From Sphingomonadaceae bacterium 3R27C6 (GTDB lineage: Bacteria > Pseudomonadota > Alphaproteobacteria > Sphingomonadales > Sphingomonadaceae): DNA of 64,000 nt. Where the stretch lies: assembly GCA_005503215.1 (NCBI GenBank), contig SCNS01000023.1:1-64000 (forward strand). Direction: 5' to 3'. Under the pieces are notes generated by a model that was given only the letters and a program-made list of their open reading frames with translations, did no database searches and was not told the DNA's origin. This document shows positions 52,642-61,103 of this stretch, one piece after another. Both the position numbers and the translations under genes were made by a program. Each line of letters starts with the position of its first letter. The stretch's first letter is position 1.

Positions 52642-53766
52642 CTATCCCAACACGCCGAGCGCGAGCAGCAGCAGCATGAAGGTGATGACCGAAAAGAGGC
52701 TGAAAAAGAGCAGCAGGCTCGTGCGCACCAGCGCCCCGAAGCGCGACGAGCGATAGGCGCCGCGAAGCTGGCGGTACATATGGAAGGGCACATAGAGCAT
52801 CGCGAACGCGGTCGCGACGTCGCCGAATATCGTCAGATTGAACAAGCGCACGACGACGAACAGGAGCAACATGAAGCTGATCGAGTAAGTCACGAAGACG
52901 AAATGGTCGTAGGTGTGAAAGCGGCGGCTGAACGGAAACAGCAGCCACATGAAGGGCAGCGACAGCGGGATCAGCGCCCAGGCGAATTTATAGGCGTTTG
53001 CCTGTAGTTTGTATAATATGAGCGCGGGGTTCGCGTTCGCCTTTTCAAGGCCCTCGTCGATGAACGGCACCCCGGTATTGAAATTGGTGCGTGAAACGAA
53101 TTCGACGCTGGTCATCATCTGCTGCGCCGGATCGTCGAGCACCGGCGGCCCCTTGGCACGCTCTTCCTTGCTCATGCTGCGCGCGACGCCGAGATAGTTG
53201 GCGCTTTTCTGGAGCGTTTCGCGCTCTTCGACGAGCAGGCGGCGTTCGGCCGCCTTCAAGTCCTTGACCGCGAGGCTCGCGTCGACGCGTTTGACCTCCT
53301 CCTCGAAACTTTCCTTGAGCGCGTTCGAGCGCGTCTGCTCGGCCGCTGCCTTCGCGATCCCCTCGCCGACCCCGCCACCGCTGCCGACGATGGCGAGCAC
53401 GGCATAGGTAAGGAAGACCGCGAACAGGAACAGCGCAAGCGGCGAGACAAAGCGCGCGCGTTCGCCGTGGATATAGCGCCGCGTCAGGTCGCCCGGCCGC
53501 CAGCTGAGCAGCGGCAGCGTGTTCCAGACCTTGCCTTCGAAATGGAAGATCGCGTGGACCAGATCGTGCCCGATCGCGCCAAAGCTGCGATGCGCGTCGG
53601 CGCGCTGCCCGCAATAATGGCAATGCGAGCCCGCCAGCGTTGTTCCGCAGTTGAGGCAGCGCGCGCCGGCATGTGCCGCGCCCGTGCCCCCATGTCGCGG
53701 CTCGACCGCATGCCCTGCCAACCCGGCGGTTACCGCCGCCCCGATGCCTTCGATATCCCCGCTCAT
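52642..53766 (-). CDS. DUF3667-type zinc-ribbon membrane protein
   Basis: A 374-residue protein. An N-terminal zinc ribbon CLNCGTTLAGSHCHYCGQ is followed by HDLVHAIFHFEGKVWNTLPL and a membrane region with about five hydrophobic segments, characteristic of DUF3667 proteins. A hydrophilic, charged, probably coiled-coil section of about 110 residues lies between the first and second membrane segments. Function unknown. ATG 53766 (MSGDIEGIG) was chosen because nothing supports the 12 residues upstream. Confidence 0.8.
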   Translation of the reverse strand: MSGDIEGIGAAVTAGLAGHAVEPRHGGTGAAHAGARCLNCGTTLAGSHCHYCGQRADAHRSFGAIGHDLVHAIFHFEGKVWNTLPLLSWRPGDLTRRYIHGERARFVSPLALFLFAVFLTYAVLAIVGSGGGVGEGIAKAAAEQTRSNALKESFEEEVKRVDASLAVKDLKAAERRLLVEERETLQKSANYLGVARSMSKEERAKGPPVLDDPAQQMMTSVEFVSRTNFNTGVPFIDEGLEKANANPALILYKLQANAYKFAWALIPLSLPFMWLLFPFSRRFHTYDHFVFVTYSISFMLLLFVVVRLFNLTIFGDVATAFAMLYVPFHMYRQLRGAYRSSRFGALVRTSLLLFFSLFSVITFMLLLLALGVLG

Positions 53767-53845
53767 GGCGCCCTGCCTAAAGGGGCACGAGGCGGGGTGC
53801 AACGGGACTTTCGGGGGTCATGTAAAACGTGATAGTGGCAGCGCC

Positions 53846-55132
53846 ATGAACGCCGAAGCCCTCACCGCCCCGCCGATGCCCGGCGATGCCGTCGCCCTGA
53901 TCGCCGACATGGGCGCGCGCGCGCGCGCCGCTTCGAAAGCGCTCGCGCTGGCGCCGACCGCGGACAAGGCGGCCGGACTGATTGCGGCGGCGGCGCAGAT
54001 TCGCGCGCGGGCGGCGGATATTCTTGCGGCCAATGCCGAGGATATGGCGGCGGGACAGAAGAATGGCCTGTCGGGCGCGACGCTCGATCGGCTGCGGCTC
54101 GACGAAGGCCGCCTCGCCGGGATCGCCGATGCGATCGGCGATGTCGCGGCACTCCCCGATCCGTCGGGCGCCGAAATCGATCGCGTGACGCGGCCCAACG
54201 GCCTCGTGCTGAGCCGCGTGCGCGTGCCGCTCGGCGTCGTGGGCATCATCTATGAAAGCCGGCCCAATGTGACCGCCGATGCGGCGGCGCTAGGGCTGAT
54301 GTCGGGCAATGCGGTGATCCTGCGCGGCGGCAGCGAGGCGGTGCATTCGAACCGTGCGATCCACGCGGCGTTTGCGGCGGGGCTGGTCGAAGCGGGCCTG
54401 CCCGCCGATGCGGTACAGCTGGTGCCGACGCAGGACCGCGCCGCGGTCGGCGCGATGCTGCGCGCGCAGGGGCTGATCGACATCATCATTCCGCGCGGCG
54501 GCAAGGGCCTTGTCGCGCGCGTGCAGGACGAGGCGCGCGTGCCCGTGCTCGCGCATCTGGACGGCATCAACCATCTCTACATCGACGGCGCCGCCGACCC
54601 GGCGAAAGCCGTCGAACTCGCGGTCAACGCCAAGATGCGCCGCACCGGCGTCTGCGGCGCGACCGAGACGATCCTGATCGACCGCGCCTACCCCGCGCCG
54701 CTCGCCATCATCGACGCGCTGGTCAAGGCGGGCTGCGAAGTGCGCGGCGACAAGGGCGTCGTTGCGCTGAGCCCGCACGTCGAGCCCGCATCGACGGGCG
54801 ACTGGGACACCGAATATCTCGACGCGATCGTGTCGATCGCGATGGTCGACGGTCTCGCGGGCGCGCTCGCGCATATCGACGCGCATTCGAGCCGCCACAC
54901 AGACGCGATCGTCACCGAGGATGCCCCGGCGGCCGAGCGCTTCCTGACCGGCGTCGATAGCGCGATCGTGATGCACAATGCCTCGACGCAGTTCGCCGAC
55001 GGCGGCGAATTCGGCCTCGGCGCCGAAATCGGCATCGCGACGGGGCGCCTTCATGCGCGCGGCCCCGTCGCGCTCGAAGGGCTCACCACCTATAAGTGGC
55101 TGGTGCGCGGAAGCGGGCAAGTCCGGCCTTGA
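53846..55132 (+). CDS. proA: Gamma-glutamyl phosphate reductase
   Basis: A 428-residue enzyme of proline synthesis that reduces glutamyl-5-phosphate with NADPH. Signatures are VRVPLGVVGIIYESRPNVT, the catalytic Cys in KMRRTGVCGATETIL, and HIDAHSSRHTDAIVTED. ATG 53846 starts the normal N-terminus. It is first in a run of plus-strand genes leading through nadD to coq7. Confidence 0.96.
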   Translation: MNAEALTAPPMPGDAVALIADMGARARAASKALALAPTADKAAGLIAAAAQIRARAADILAANAEDMAAGQKNGLSGATLDRLRLDEGRLAGIADAIGDVAALPDPSGAEIDRVTRPNGLVLSRVRVPLGVVGIIYESRPNVTADAAALGLMSGNAVILRGGSEAVHSNRAIHAAFAAGLVEAGLPADAVQLVPTQDRAAVGAMLRAQGLIDIIIPRGGKGLVARVQDEARVPVLAHLDGINHLYIDGAADPAKAVELAVNAKMRRTGVCGATETILIDRAYPAPLAIIDALVKAGCEVRGDKGVVALSPHVEPASTGDWDTEYLDAIVSIAMVDGLAGALAHIDAHSSRHTDAIVTEDAPAAERFLTGVDSAIVMHNASTQFADGGEFGLGAEIGIATGRLHARGPVALEGLTTYKWLVRGSGQVRP

Positions 55133-55764
55133 CGGCCACTGAAAGAAGCAAAACGAGGCGGTGGCTCCGCTGGCCTGTCTTGATCCTGATGATCGCGGCA
55201 ACGCCATTTTGTTGGCTGGTCGCGCGCGACGCGATCTTGGTCCTGCGCGCAAGCGACGGCAATGGTACAGAGACAGCACATTGGCTGCTTGTCACCCGGC
55301 TCGCCAACACAATTGATGATGCGGGACTTTCCGTCCGGACGCGCGAACCCTTTTATTTGACGATGGTGTTCGACCCGAGTTGCTTCGTCTTGCGAGCGGA
55401 AGCGCTCCAATCCAGTGACACCCCGGCGGAAAAATCAAGCTTTCGAGATGCTCGGGAGCCATCGCTGAACGAAATATTGTCGACGCACCGCATGTTAGCA
55501 GAGCGCACGATCAATCAGAACATTCAGCACGGTGCGATATCCGAAAGCTTCTCCACGCCGGAGCTTATTCTCTTCAACGCCTGTATAGCGGCAACACCCC
55601 TTGGAGGGACGTGCAAAAAGCGAGTCTCGACGCGGATCAACGCCCTATATGATAAAACCGCTGAGAGGATTTTCAGGGTTTTCGGAACGAAGGCGAAGCA
55701 GGCCGGAACGCCGGATAGATACTGCGATATCATGCCCGATGTCATGAAACGGCCTGTGCAATGA
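55129..55764 (+). CDS. Unknown membrane-anchored protein, AT-richer than its neighbours
   Basis: A protein of about 211 residues with an N-terminal membrane segment (WPVLILMIAATPFCWLVA) after an Arg-rich start; the rest is probably periplasmic with four or five Cys. TTG 55129 overlaps the proA stop as TTGA; GTG 55096 inside proA is an alternative. Its stop overlaps the nadD start by four bases, so it fits the operon. The coding sequence is visibly less GC-rich and uses rarer codons (ATA, TTA, AGA), suggesting recent acquisition. No family recognised. Confidence 0.65.
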   Translation: MTATERSKTRRWLRWPVLILMIAATPFCWLVARDAILVLRASDGNGTETAHWLLVTRLANTIDDAGLSVRTREPFYLTMVFDPSCFVLRAEALQSSDTPAEKSSFRDAREPSLNEILSTHRMLAERTINQNIQHGAISESFSTPELILFNACIAATPLGGTCKKRVSTRINALYDKTAERIFRVFGTKAKQAGTPDRYCDIMPDVMKRPVQ

Positions 55765-56414
55765 TCCCCACCGGCCTCCTCGGCGGCAGCTTCAACCCTG
55801 CGCATGGCGGGCATCGCGCGATCAGTTTGAATGCGATCGACGCGCTCGGCCTCGATGAGCTCTGGTGGCTCGTGTCGCCGGGTAACCCGCTGAAACCCAA
55901 GGCGGGAATGGCCTCGCTTCCCGCGCGGCTCGGATCGGCACAGCAAATGGCACGGCGTTCGCCGATTCGCGCGACGGGAATCGAGGCCGAACTCGGCACG
56001 CGCTATACGATTGACACGCTCAAAAAGCTCGTCCGCCGTTACCCGAACCGGCAGTTTATCTGGATCATGGGGGCCGATAATCTGGTCCAGTTGCCCGAAT
56101 GGCGCGACTGGCGGGGGATCGCCCGACTCATGCCGATTGCGGTTATCGCGCGTCCGGGCTATAATGACCGCGCCCATGCAAGGCGTGCGATGGGTTGGCT
56201 TCGGCGCTTCGTCCGGCCCGTGGACCAGAAATTACATTGGACGGACTGGAGACCGCCCGCCCTCGTGTTCCTGCGATTTTCGCCCGATGTGCGATCCGCA
56301 ACTGCGATACGGCAGGCCAACCCCCGCTGGTTCGAACGCTATGAAGGCCGCGCCTTGCGCGACCCGCTGACCCGTTCGCGCCTTGTGGACCCGACTAGGA
56401 AAGGACGCATTTGA
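55761..56414 (+). CDS. nadD: Nicotinate-nucleotide adenylyltransferase
   Basis: A 217-residue nucleotidyltransferase that makes nicotinate adenine dinucleotide in NAD synthesis. GGSFNPAHGGH carries the HxGH motif, and WWLVSPGNPLKP, FIWIMGADNLVQLPEW and SATAIRQ (the ISSTxIR site) are visible. ATGA overlap with the upstream gene; the next gene, rsfS, begins with an overlapping TTGA, as commonly paired. Confidence 0.95.
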   Translation: MIPTGLLGGSFNPAHGGHRAISLNAIDALGLDELWWLVSPGNPLKPKAGMASLPARLGSAQQMARRSPIRATGIEAELGTRYTIDTLKKLVRRYPNRQFIWIMGADNLVQLPEWRDWRGIARLMPIAVIARPGYNDRAHARRAMGWLRRFVRPVDQKLHWTDWRPPALVFLRFSPDVRSATAIRQANPRWFERYEGRALRDPLTRSRLVDPTRKGRI

Positions 56415-56809
56415 TCTCCGCAACCCAGGATGCCGCCACCGGCGCCGCATCCGCCAACGATAACGTGGATACGCTCCACGCGCTGATCCTCCACCAGCTG
56501 GATGAGGACCAGGCCCAGGAAACCATCTCCATCCCGCTTGCCGGCAAAAGCAGCATCGCCGATCATATGGTGATCGCGAGCGGCCGGTCGACGCGCCATG
56601 TCTCGGCAATCGCCGAGAAACTGGCACAGCGGATCAAGCAGGAAGCGGGCCGTCAGGTTCGCGTCGAAGGACTGCCCAATGCCGATTGGGTGCTGCTCGA
56701 TGCGGGCGATGTCATCGTCCACCTGTTCCGCCCCGAGGTGCGCAGCTTCTACAACCTCGAGCGCATGTGGTCGTTCGGCGACGCGCCGCCGGTTACCGCG
56801 GCAAATTGA
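56411..56809 (+). CDS. rsfS: Ribosome silencing factor
   Basis: A 132-residue RsfS (Iojap) protein that binds ribosomal protein L14 and blocks subunit joining in starvation. LAGKSSIADHMVIASGRSTRHVSAIAEKL, WVLLDAGDVIVHLFRPEVRSFYNLERMW are diagnostic. The start is TTG 56411 overlapping the nadD stop. The first 25 residues are not conserved, so the true start could be slightly later. Confidence 0.93.
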   Translation: MISATQDAATGAASANDNVDTLHALILHQLDEDQAQETISIPLAGKSSIADHMVIASGRSTRHVSAIAEKLAQRIKQEAGRQVRVEGLPNADWVLLDAGDVIVHLFRPEVRSFYNLERMWSFGDAPPVTAAN

Positions 56810-56839
56810 CGTCCGCCCCGCCTACCGGCTAGGCGGACG
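56810..56839 (+). promoter_or_regulatory. Alternative hairpins covering the rlmH ribosome site
   Basis: Two mutually exclusive stems, CGTCCGCC/GGCGGACG (56810-56817 with 56832-56839) and CCGCCTA/TAGGCGG (56818-56824 with 56830-56836), both hide the only Shine-Dalgarno-like AGGCGG before rlmH at 56843. Confidence 0.4.
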
Positions 56840-56842
56840 CTC

Positions 56843-57271
56843 ATGTTGCTGCACATCATCGCGCGCGGGCGCATCGGGCGCGGGCCCGAGGCCGAGCTGG
56901 TCGACCGCTATATGAAGCGCGTGACCTGGGCGCTGAAGATTTCGGAGCTTCCCGATACGGGCGGCCGTATGCCCGCCGCGGCGGAGAATAGCCGCACCAT
57001 CTTGCTCGACGAGGGCGGCGACCAGATGTCGTCGCTCGAATTTGCCAAATTGCTCGAAAAATGGCGCGACGGCGGGGTGCGCGAGGCGCGCTTCTGCCTC
57101 GGCGCCGCCGACGGCTTTACGCCCGAGGAGCGCGAAGGCGCCGATAAGGTCATCGCCTTTGGCCGCGCGACCTGGCCGCATCTGATGGCGCGCGCGATGC
57201 TCGCCGAACAATTGTGGCGCGCGACGAGCATTGTCGCGAACCACCCCTATCACCGCGAAGGGCGCCAGTGA
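56843..57271 (+). CDS. rlmH: 23S rRNA (pseudouridine1915-N3)-methyltransferase
   Basis: A 142-residue SPOUT methyltransferase acting on 70S ribosomes. MLLHIIARGRIGRGPEAELV, ILLDEGGDQMSSLEFAKLL, FCLGAADGF and the C-terminal LAEQLWRATSIVANHPYHRE are typical. It overlaps the next gene by GTGA. Confidence 0.95.
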   Translation: MLLHIIARGRIGRGPEAELVDRYMKRVTWALKISELPDTGGRMPAAAENSRTILLDEGGDQMSSLEFAKLLEKWRDGGVREARFCLGAADGFTPEEREGADKVIAFGRATWPHLMARAMLAEQLWRATSIVANHPYHREGRQ

Positions 57272-58485
57272 GGCGCGCGCTCGCCGCTCTCGCGATCACC
57301 GCCGTTTTGGGCGGCGGGGCGGCGCTCGCACTGGCGCCGGCTGACATCTTCGATCCGCAGGCGATCGCGGCGCGCGAGCGCATGCAGCTGATCGACGCCA
57401 AGCAGCAGTCGGCGGCGGCGATGGCGCGCAGCGCGTTGCTCGAAAAACAGGCGGTGGCGGCGAGCAGCGAGGCCGACCGGCTGAAGAAAAGCAGTGCCGC
57501 GCTCGCCGCGCGCATCCAGTCGGCCGAGGCCGACATCGACGCCGGCGAAGCCCGCGTCGCGCTCGTCAGCCGCCGTCTCGCGGGTCAGCGCGCGCGGCTG
57601 GCGCAGCAGCAGCAACCCTTGCTCGAACTCGCCGCATCGCTTCAGCAGCTGAGCCGCCAGCCGCCGGTCAGCGTGCTCGCGCAGCCGGGATCGCTGACCG
57701 ACATGGTGCATGCGCGCGCGGTGATCGACGCCGCGATGCCGGTGATCGAGCGCCGCACCGCCGGAGCGCGGCGCGAACTCGGGGCGCTGCAGACGGTGCG
57801 GCAGCAGCAGGCGATCGCATTGAAGGCGCTTTCGGCGAGCAAGACGCAGCTCGCGCAGCGCCGCGATGCGCTCACGCGGCTCGAAAATGAAGGGCGGCTC
57901 CGTTCGCGCGAGCTGATGAGCAGCGCGCAGCTCGAGGCCGATCGTGCGCTCGGGCTTGGCGAAAAGGCGCGCGACATCGTCGACCTGATGGACTCGCTCG
58001 AAGCCGACAGTGCGGTGCGCGCCGAACTGGCGCAGCTCGCCGGCCCGCTGCCGCGTCCGCGCAACCCCGAAGGCAGCATCGCCACCGCCGTGCCGCCCGC
58101 CGCGGCCGAGTCCGAATTGACGCAAGGCGCCTATCGCCTGCCCGTCGTGGGGCGCATCGTCGCGGGGCTGGGCGAGGTCAATGAAAGCGGCGTGCGCTCG
58201 CGCGGCGTGACGATCGCGGCGCGCCCGGGCGGGCAGGTCGTCGCCCCCGCCCCCGGCCGCGTCGGCTTTGCCGGCGATTATCGCGGCTATGGCAAGATCG
58301 TGATCATCGACCATGGCGGCGGCTGGGTGTCGCTGCTCACCGGGATGATCGCATTGTCGGTCGGAGTCGGCGATACGCTCGATTCGGGGGCGCCGATCGG
58401 CCGCGCCGGATCGGACGACAGCCGCATCACCGTCGAGCTCCGCCGTACCGGCCGCCCCGTCGATATTGTTGCGATGATCGGCTGA
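57268..58485 (+). CDS. EnvC-like murein hydrolase activator (M23 domain)
   Basis: A 405-residue exported protein: an N-terminal signal or anchor (VRRALAALAITAVLGGGAAL), then about 230 residues of Ala/Gln/Leu-rich coiled coil, then an M23/LytM domain from residue 290 (GVTIAARPGGQVVAPAPGRV, IIDHGGGWVSLLTGM). The M23 zinc ligands are incomplete: the expected first HxxxD-type site is replaced by RGVTIAA, so it is likely a non-catalytic EnvC-type activator of amidases during cell division. GTG 57268 was chosen for its overlap with the rlmH stop. Confidence 0.9.
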   Translation: MRRALAALAITAVLGGGAALALAPADIFDPQAIAARERMQLIDAKQQSAAAMARSALLEKQAVAASSEADRLKKSSAALAARIQSAEADIDAGEARVALVSRRLAGQRARLAQQQQPLLELAASLQQLSRQPPVSVLAQPGSLTDMVHARAVIDAAMPVIERRTAGARRELGALQTVRQQQAIALKALSASKTQLAQRRDALTRLENEGRLRSRELMSSAQLEADRALGLGEKARDIVDLMDSLEADSAVRAELAQLAGPLPRPRNPEGSIATAVPPAAAESELTQGAYRLPVVGRIVAGLGEVNESGVRSRGVTIAARPGGQVVAPAPGRVGFAGDYRGYGKIVIIDHGGGWVSLLTGMIALSVGVGDTLDSGAPIGRAGSDDSRITVELRRTGRPVDIVAMIG

Positions 58486-58569
58486 GCGGCACCGTTAATC
58501 GCCCGTTCGGCCGCTGTCTCGCATAGGGATGCACCGCTTGACGCCCGCAGATTTGCGTAGGAGGATGGC

Positions 58570-58623
58570 GTGCCGGGGATTATAAGGCGGGATTGCTCTC
58601 GCGTGACTGAAAGACGCCCATGA
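58570..58623 (+). CDS. Putative 17-residue leader peptide coupled to ctpA
   Basis: GTG 58570 lies five bases after a perfect AGGAGG (58559-58564) and opens 17 codons ending in TGA at 58621-58623, which overlaps the ctpA ATG as ATGA. ctpA itself has no clear ribosome site, so reinitiation after this short frame is plausible. The product would be MPGIIRRDCSRVTERRP. Confidence 0.4.
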   Translation: MPGIIRRDCSRVTERRP

Positions 58624-60017
58624 CCGAATCGACCAAGACCGCCGTGTCCCCGAAGCGCCGCTTCGCCTTGTGGCAGGGCGCCGCCGCGCTCTCGACGCTG
58701 GCGCTCGTTCCGCTCGCGACCGGCGCGATGGCGACCGTCGATTCGAAGACGCAGGAAGAAATTTCGCGCTTCATGGACGTCTATCTCGAGGTCAAATCCA
58801 ACTATGTCGAACCGGTCGACGATTCGAAGCTGATCGAAGGCGCGATCAACGGCATGCTCGCGAGCCTCGACCCGCATTCGGGCTATCTCGACGCGCGCGG
58901 CTTTTCGAACCTCAGAACCCAGACCGACGGCGAATATGGCGGGCTCGGCCTGTCGGTGACGATGGAAGACGGCGTCGTGAAGGTGATTGCGCCGACCGCC
59001 GACACCCCGGCCGACAAGGCGGGGATCAAGGCGGGCGATTATATCACGCACATCAACAAGGAACTGATCTTCGGCCTGACGCTCGACGAGGCGGTCGAAC
59101 AGATGCGCGGGCGTCCGGGCACCGAGATCGGGATCACCGTTGTCCGCGAAGGCCAGGACAAGCCGATCGAAATGACGCTGACGCGCGAGATCATCGACCT
59201 GAAGCCCGTCAAATGGGAAGTCAGCGGCGACGTCGGCGTGCTCACCGTTACCAGCTTTTCGGCCGACGCGACGACCGACCTCAAGGCCGCGATGATGGCG
59301 GTCGAAAAATCGCTTGGCAAGAAACCTCGCGGATGGATTCTCGACCTCCGCTCGAACCCCGGCGGGCTGCTCGACGAAGCCGTCGGGATCAGCGACCTGT
59401 TCCTCGAACGCGGCGAGATCGTTTCGCAGCGCGGCCGCAAGAAGGGCGACATCGAACGCTATTTCGCCGAACCCGGCGACCTCGCCGGCGGTGCGCCGGT
59501 CGTCGTGCTGATCGACTCGGGATCGGCCTCGGCGTCCGAAATCGTCGCGGGCGCGCTGCAGGACCAGCACCGTGCGGTCGTGATGGGCGAACGCAGCTTC
59601 GGCAAGGGATCGGTGCAGACGGTGCTGCCGCTGACCGACACCACGGCGCTCCGCCTGACCACGGCGCGCTACTACACCCCGTCGGGCCGCAGCGTGCAGG
59701 AGGGCGGGATCGAGCCCGATATCCGCGTGCCGCAGATTTCCGACCCCGATTATGCCTCGCGGCCGAAGTTCCGCGAAAGCGACCTGCGCCGTCATCTGAT
59801 CAACGAGAAGAAGGTCGACAACGGCCTGCTCGAAAAGGACGAGAAGGCCGACCCGCGCTTCACCGCGACCGCCGCCGACCTGAAGGCGAAGGGCATCGAG
59901 GACTTCCAGCTCCATTATGCGCTGCAGACGATCGGGCGCATCGGCCCGGTCGCGCCGCGGATGGCGCAGGGCGGCAAGCCGCCAGTCAAGTCCGCCAAGC
60001 CGACCGCGCGCAACTAA
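58620..60017 (+). CDS. ctpA: Carboxy-terminal processing protease, S41 family
   Basis: A 465-residue exported protease. A basic N-terminus and hydrophobic stretch (residues 15-40, ending GAMA) form the signal. A PDZ domain follows (LGLSVTMEDGVVKVIAPTAD), then the S41 core with the catalytic Ser in IDSGSASASEIVAGAL and Lys in ERSFGKGSVQT. It trims C-terminal tails of periplasmic proteins. Located after the EnvC-like gene, a very common order in alphaproteobacteria. Confidence 0.95.
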   Translation: MTESTKTAVSPKRRFALWQGAAALSTLALVPLATGAMATVDSKTQEEISRFMDVYLEVKSNYVEPVDDSKLIEGAINGMLASLDPHSGYLDARGFSNLRTQTDGEYGGLGLSVTMEDGVVKVIAPTADTPADKAGIKAGDYITHINKELIFGLTLDEAVEQMRGRPGTEIGITVVREGQDKPIEMTLTREIIDLKPVKWEVSGDVGVLTVTSFSADATTDLKAAMMAVEKSLGKKPRGWILDLRSNPGGLLDEAVGISDLFLERGEIVSQRGRKKGDIERYFAEPGDLAGGAPVVVLIDSGSASASEIVAGALQDQHRAVVMGERSFGKGSVQTVLPLTDTTALRLTTARYYTPSGRSVQEGGIEPDIRVPQISDPDYASRPKFRESDLRRHLINEKKVDNGLLEKDEKADPRFTATAADLKAKGIEDFQLHYALQTIGRIGPVAPRMAQGGKPPVKSAKPTARN

Positions 60018-60029
60018 GGAGCGCGGGAT

Positions 60030-60512
60030 ATGCTGAACTCGCGGCTTTCCGCGCCCGTCGTCGCGTTTCTCGCGCCGTTGCTGCTCTATGGCGGCGCGCT
60101 CGTGTCGCAATATGGCTTTGGGCTGCACCCGTGCGAAATGTGTTACTGGCAGCGCTGGCCGCATCAGGCGGCGATCGTGCTCGCGTTGCTCGCGCTGCTG
60201 CTCCGCCGCAATGACAAGGCGATGCGCGCGCTCACCCTGCTCGCCGCCGTCGCGATTGCGGTGAGCGGAGTGATCGGCATCTTCCACGCCGGGGTCGAAT
60301 ATGGCTTTTGGGAAGGCGTCACGACCTGTGCGACCGGCGCTGCTGGCCCCGTATCGCTCGATTCGATCATGAATGCGCCGCTGATCCGCTGCGACACCGC
60401 GCAGTGGACGCTTTTCGGTATCTCGCTCGCGGGTTTCAACGCAATCTTCTCGCTGGGAGCAGCCGCGCTCGTCTTGACCTTGCTGCGCCGGAAGACCACA
60501 TCGGCGGTATGA
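60030..60512 (+). CDS. dsbB: Disulfide bond formation protein B
   Basis: A 160-residue inner-membrane protein with four hydrophobic segments. The quinone-linked pair is CEMC in the HPCEMCYWQRWPH segment; the second periplasmic pair is Cys around VTTCATG and IRCDTA. It reoxidises DsbA. Its stop overlaps the coq7 start (ATGA). Confidence 0.92.
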   Translation: MLNSRLSAPVVAFLAPLLLYGGALVSQYGFGLHPCEMCYWQRWPHQAAIVLALLALLLRRNDKAMRALTLLAAVAIAVSGVIGIFHAGVEYGFWEGVTTCATGAAGPVSLDSIMNAPLIRCDTAQWTLFGISLAGFNAIFSLGAAALVLTLLRRKTTSAV

Positions 60513-61024
60513 CCAATAAGCGCACCGCATCGATGATCCGCGTCGACCAGGCGGGCGAATATGGCGCGACGCGCATCTATGCCGGCCAGCTGGCGGTGAT
60601 GGGCGACCGCCACCCGATGGCGCGCGAGATCGCGCATATGGCCGAGCAGGAAGAGCGCCACCGCAAATTCTTCGATGCCATGATCGCAAAACGCGGTGTG
60701 CGCCCGACCGCGCTCCAGCCCGTCTGGAAGGTCGCGGGCTTCGCGCTGGGCGCGGTAACCGCCGCGATGGGTCCGCGCGCCGCGATGGCATGCACCGCCG
60801 CGGTCGAGACCGAGATCGATCGCCATTACCAGCACCAGCTGGGCGAACTGGGCGACAGCGATCCCGAACTCAGCGCCGCGGTCGAGGACTTCCGCGCCGA
60901 GGAGCTGGAGCATAAGGAAGCCGCGCTGGCGGCGGGTGCCGAGAGTGCCCCCGGCTACCCGATCCTCAGCTTCGCGATCCGCGCGGGTTGCCGTGCAGCC
61001 ATCGCGCTGTCGAAACGTATCTGA
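60509..61024 (+). CDS. coq7: 2-polyprenyl-3-methyl-6-methoxy-1,4-benzoquinone monooxygenase (Coq7)
   Basis: A 171-residue di-iron hydroxylase of ubiquinone synthesis. The two ligand sets are visible as VDQAGEYGATRIYAGQL, MAEQEERHRKFF, AVETEIDRHY and FRAEELEHKEAAL. ATG 60509 overlaps the dsbB stop; the frame to 60308 lies inside dsbB. Ends the packed nadD-to-coq7 run. Confidence 0.95.
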   Translation: MTNKRTASMIRVDQAGEYGATRIYAGQLAVMGDRHPMAREIAHMAEQEERHRKFFDAMIAKRGVRPTALQPVWKVAGFALGAVTAAMGPRAAMACTAAVETEIDRHYQHQLGELGDSDPELSAAVEDFRAEELEHKEAALAAGAESAPGYPILSFAIRAGCRAAIALSKRI

Positions 61025-61103
61025 TAGAATAATCATCGGCGCCGTTCACGACGGATGCAGATAGTGGCTGCCATGCCGCCCGAAACGACAAAGGAAGATC
61101 GAG

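Noticed and set aside
57268..58485. Active M23 endopeptidase
   Set aside because: The expected zinc-ligand motifs are not complete, and the coiled-coil layout fits an EnvC-type activator.
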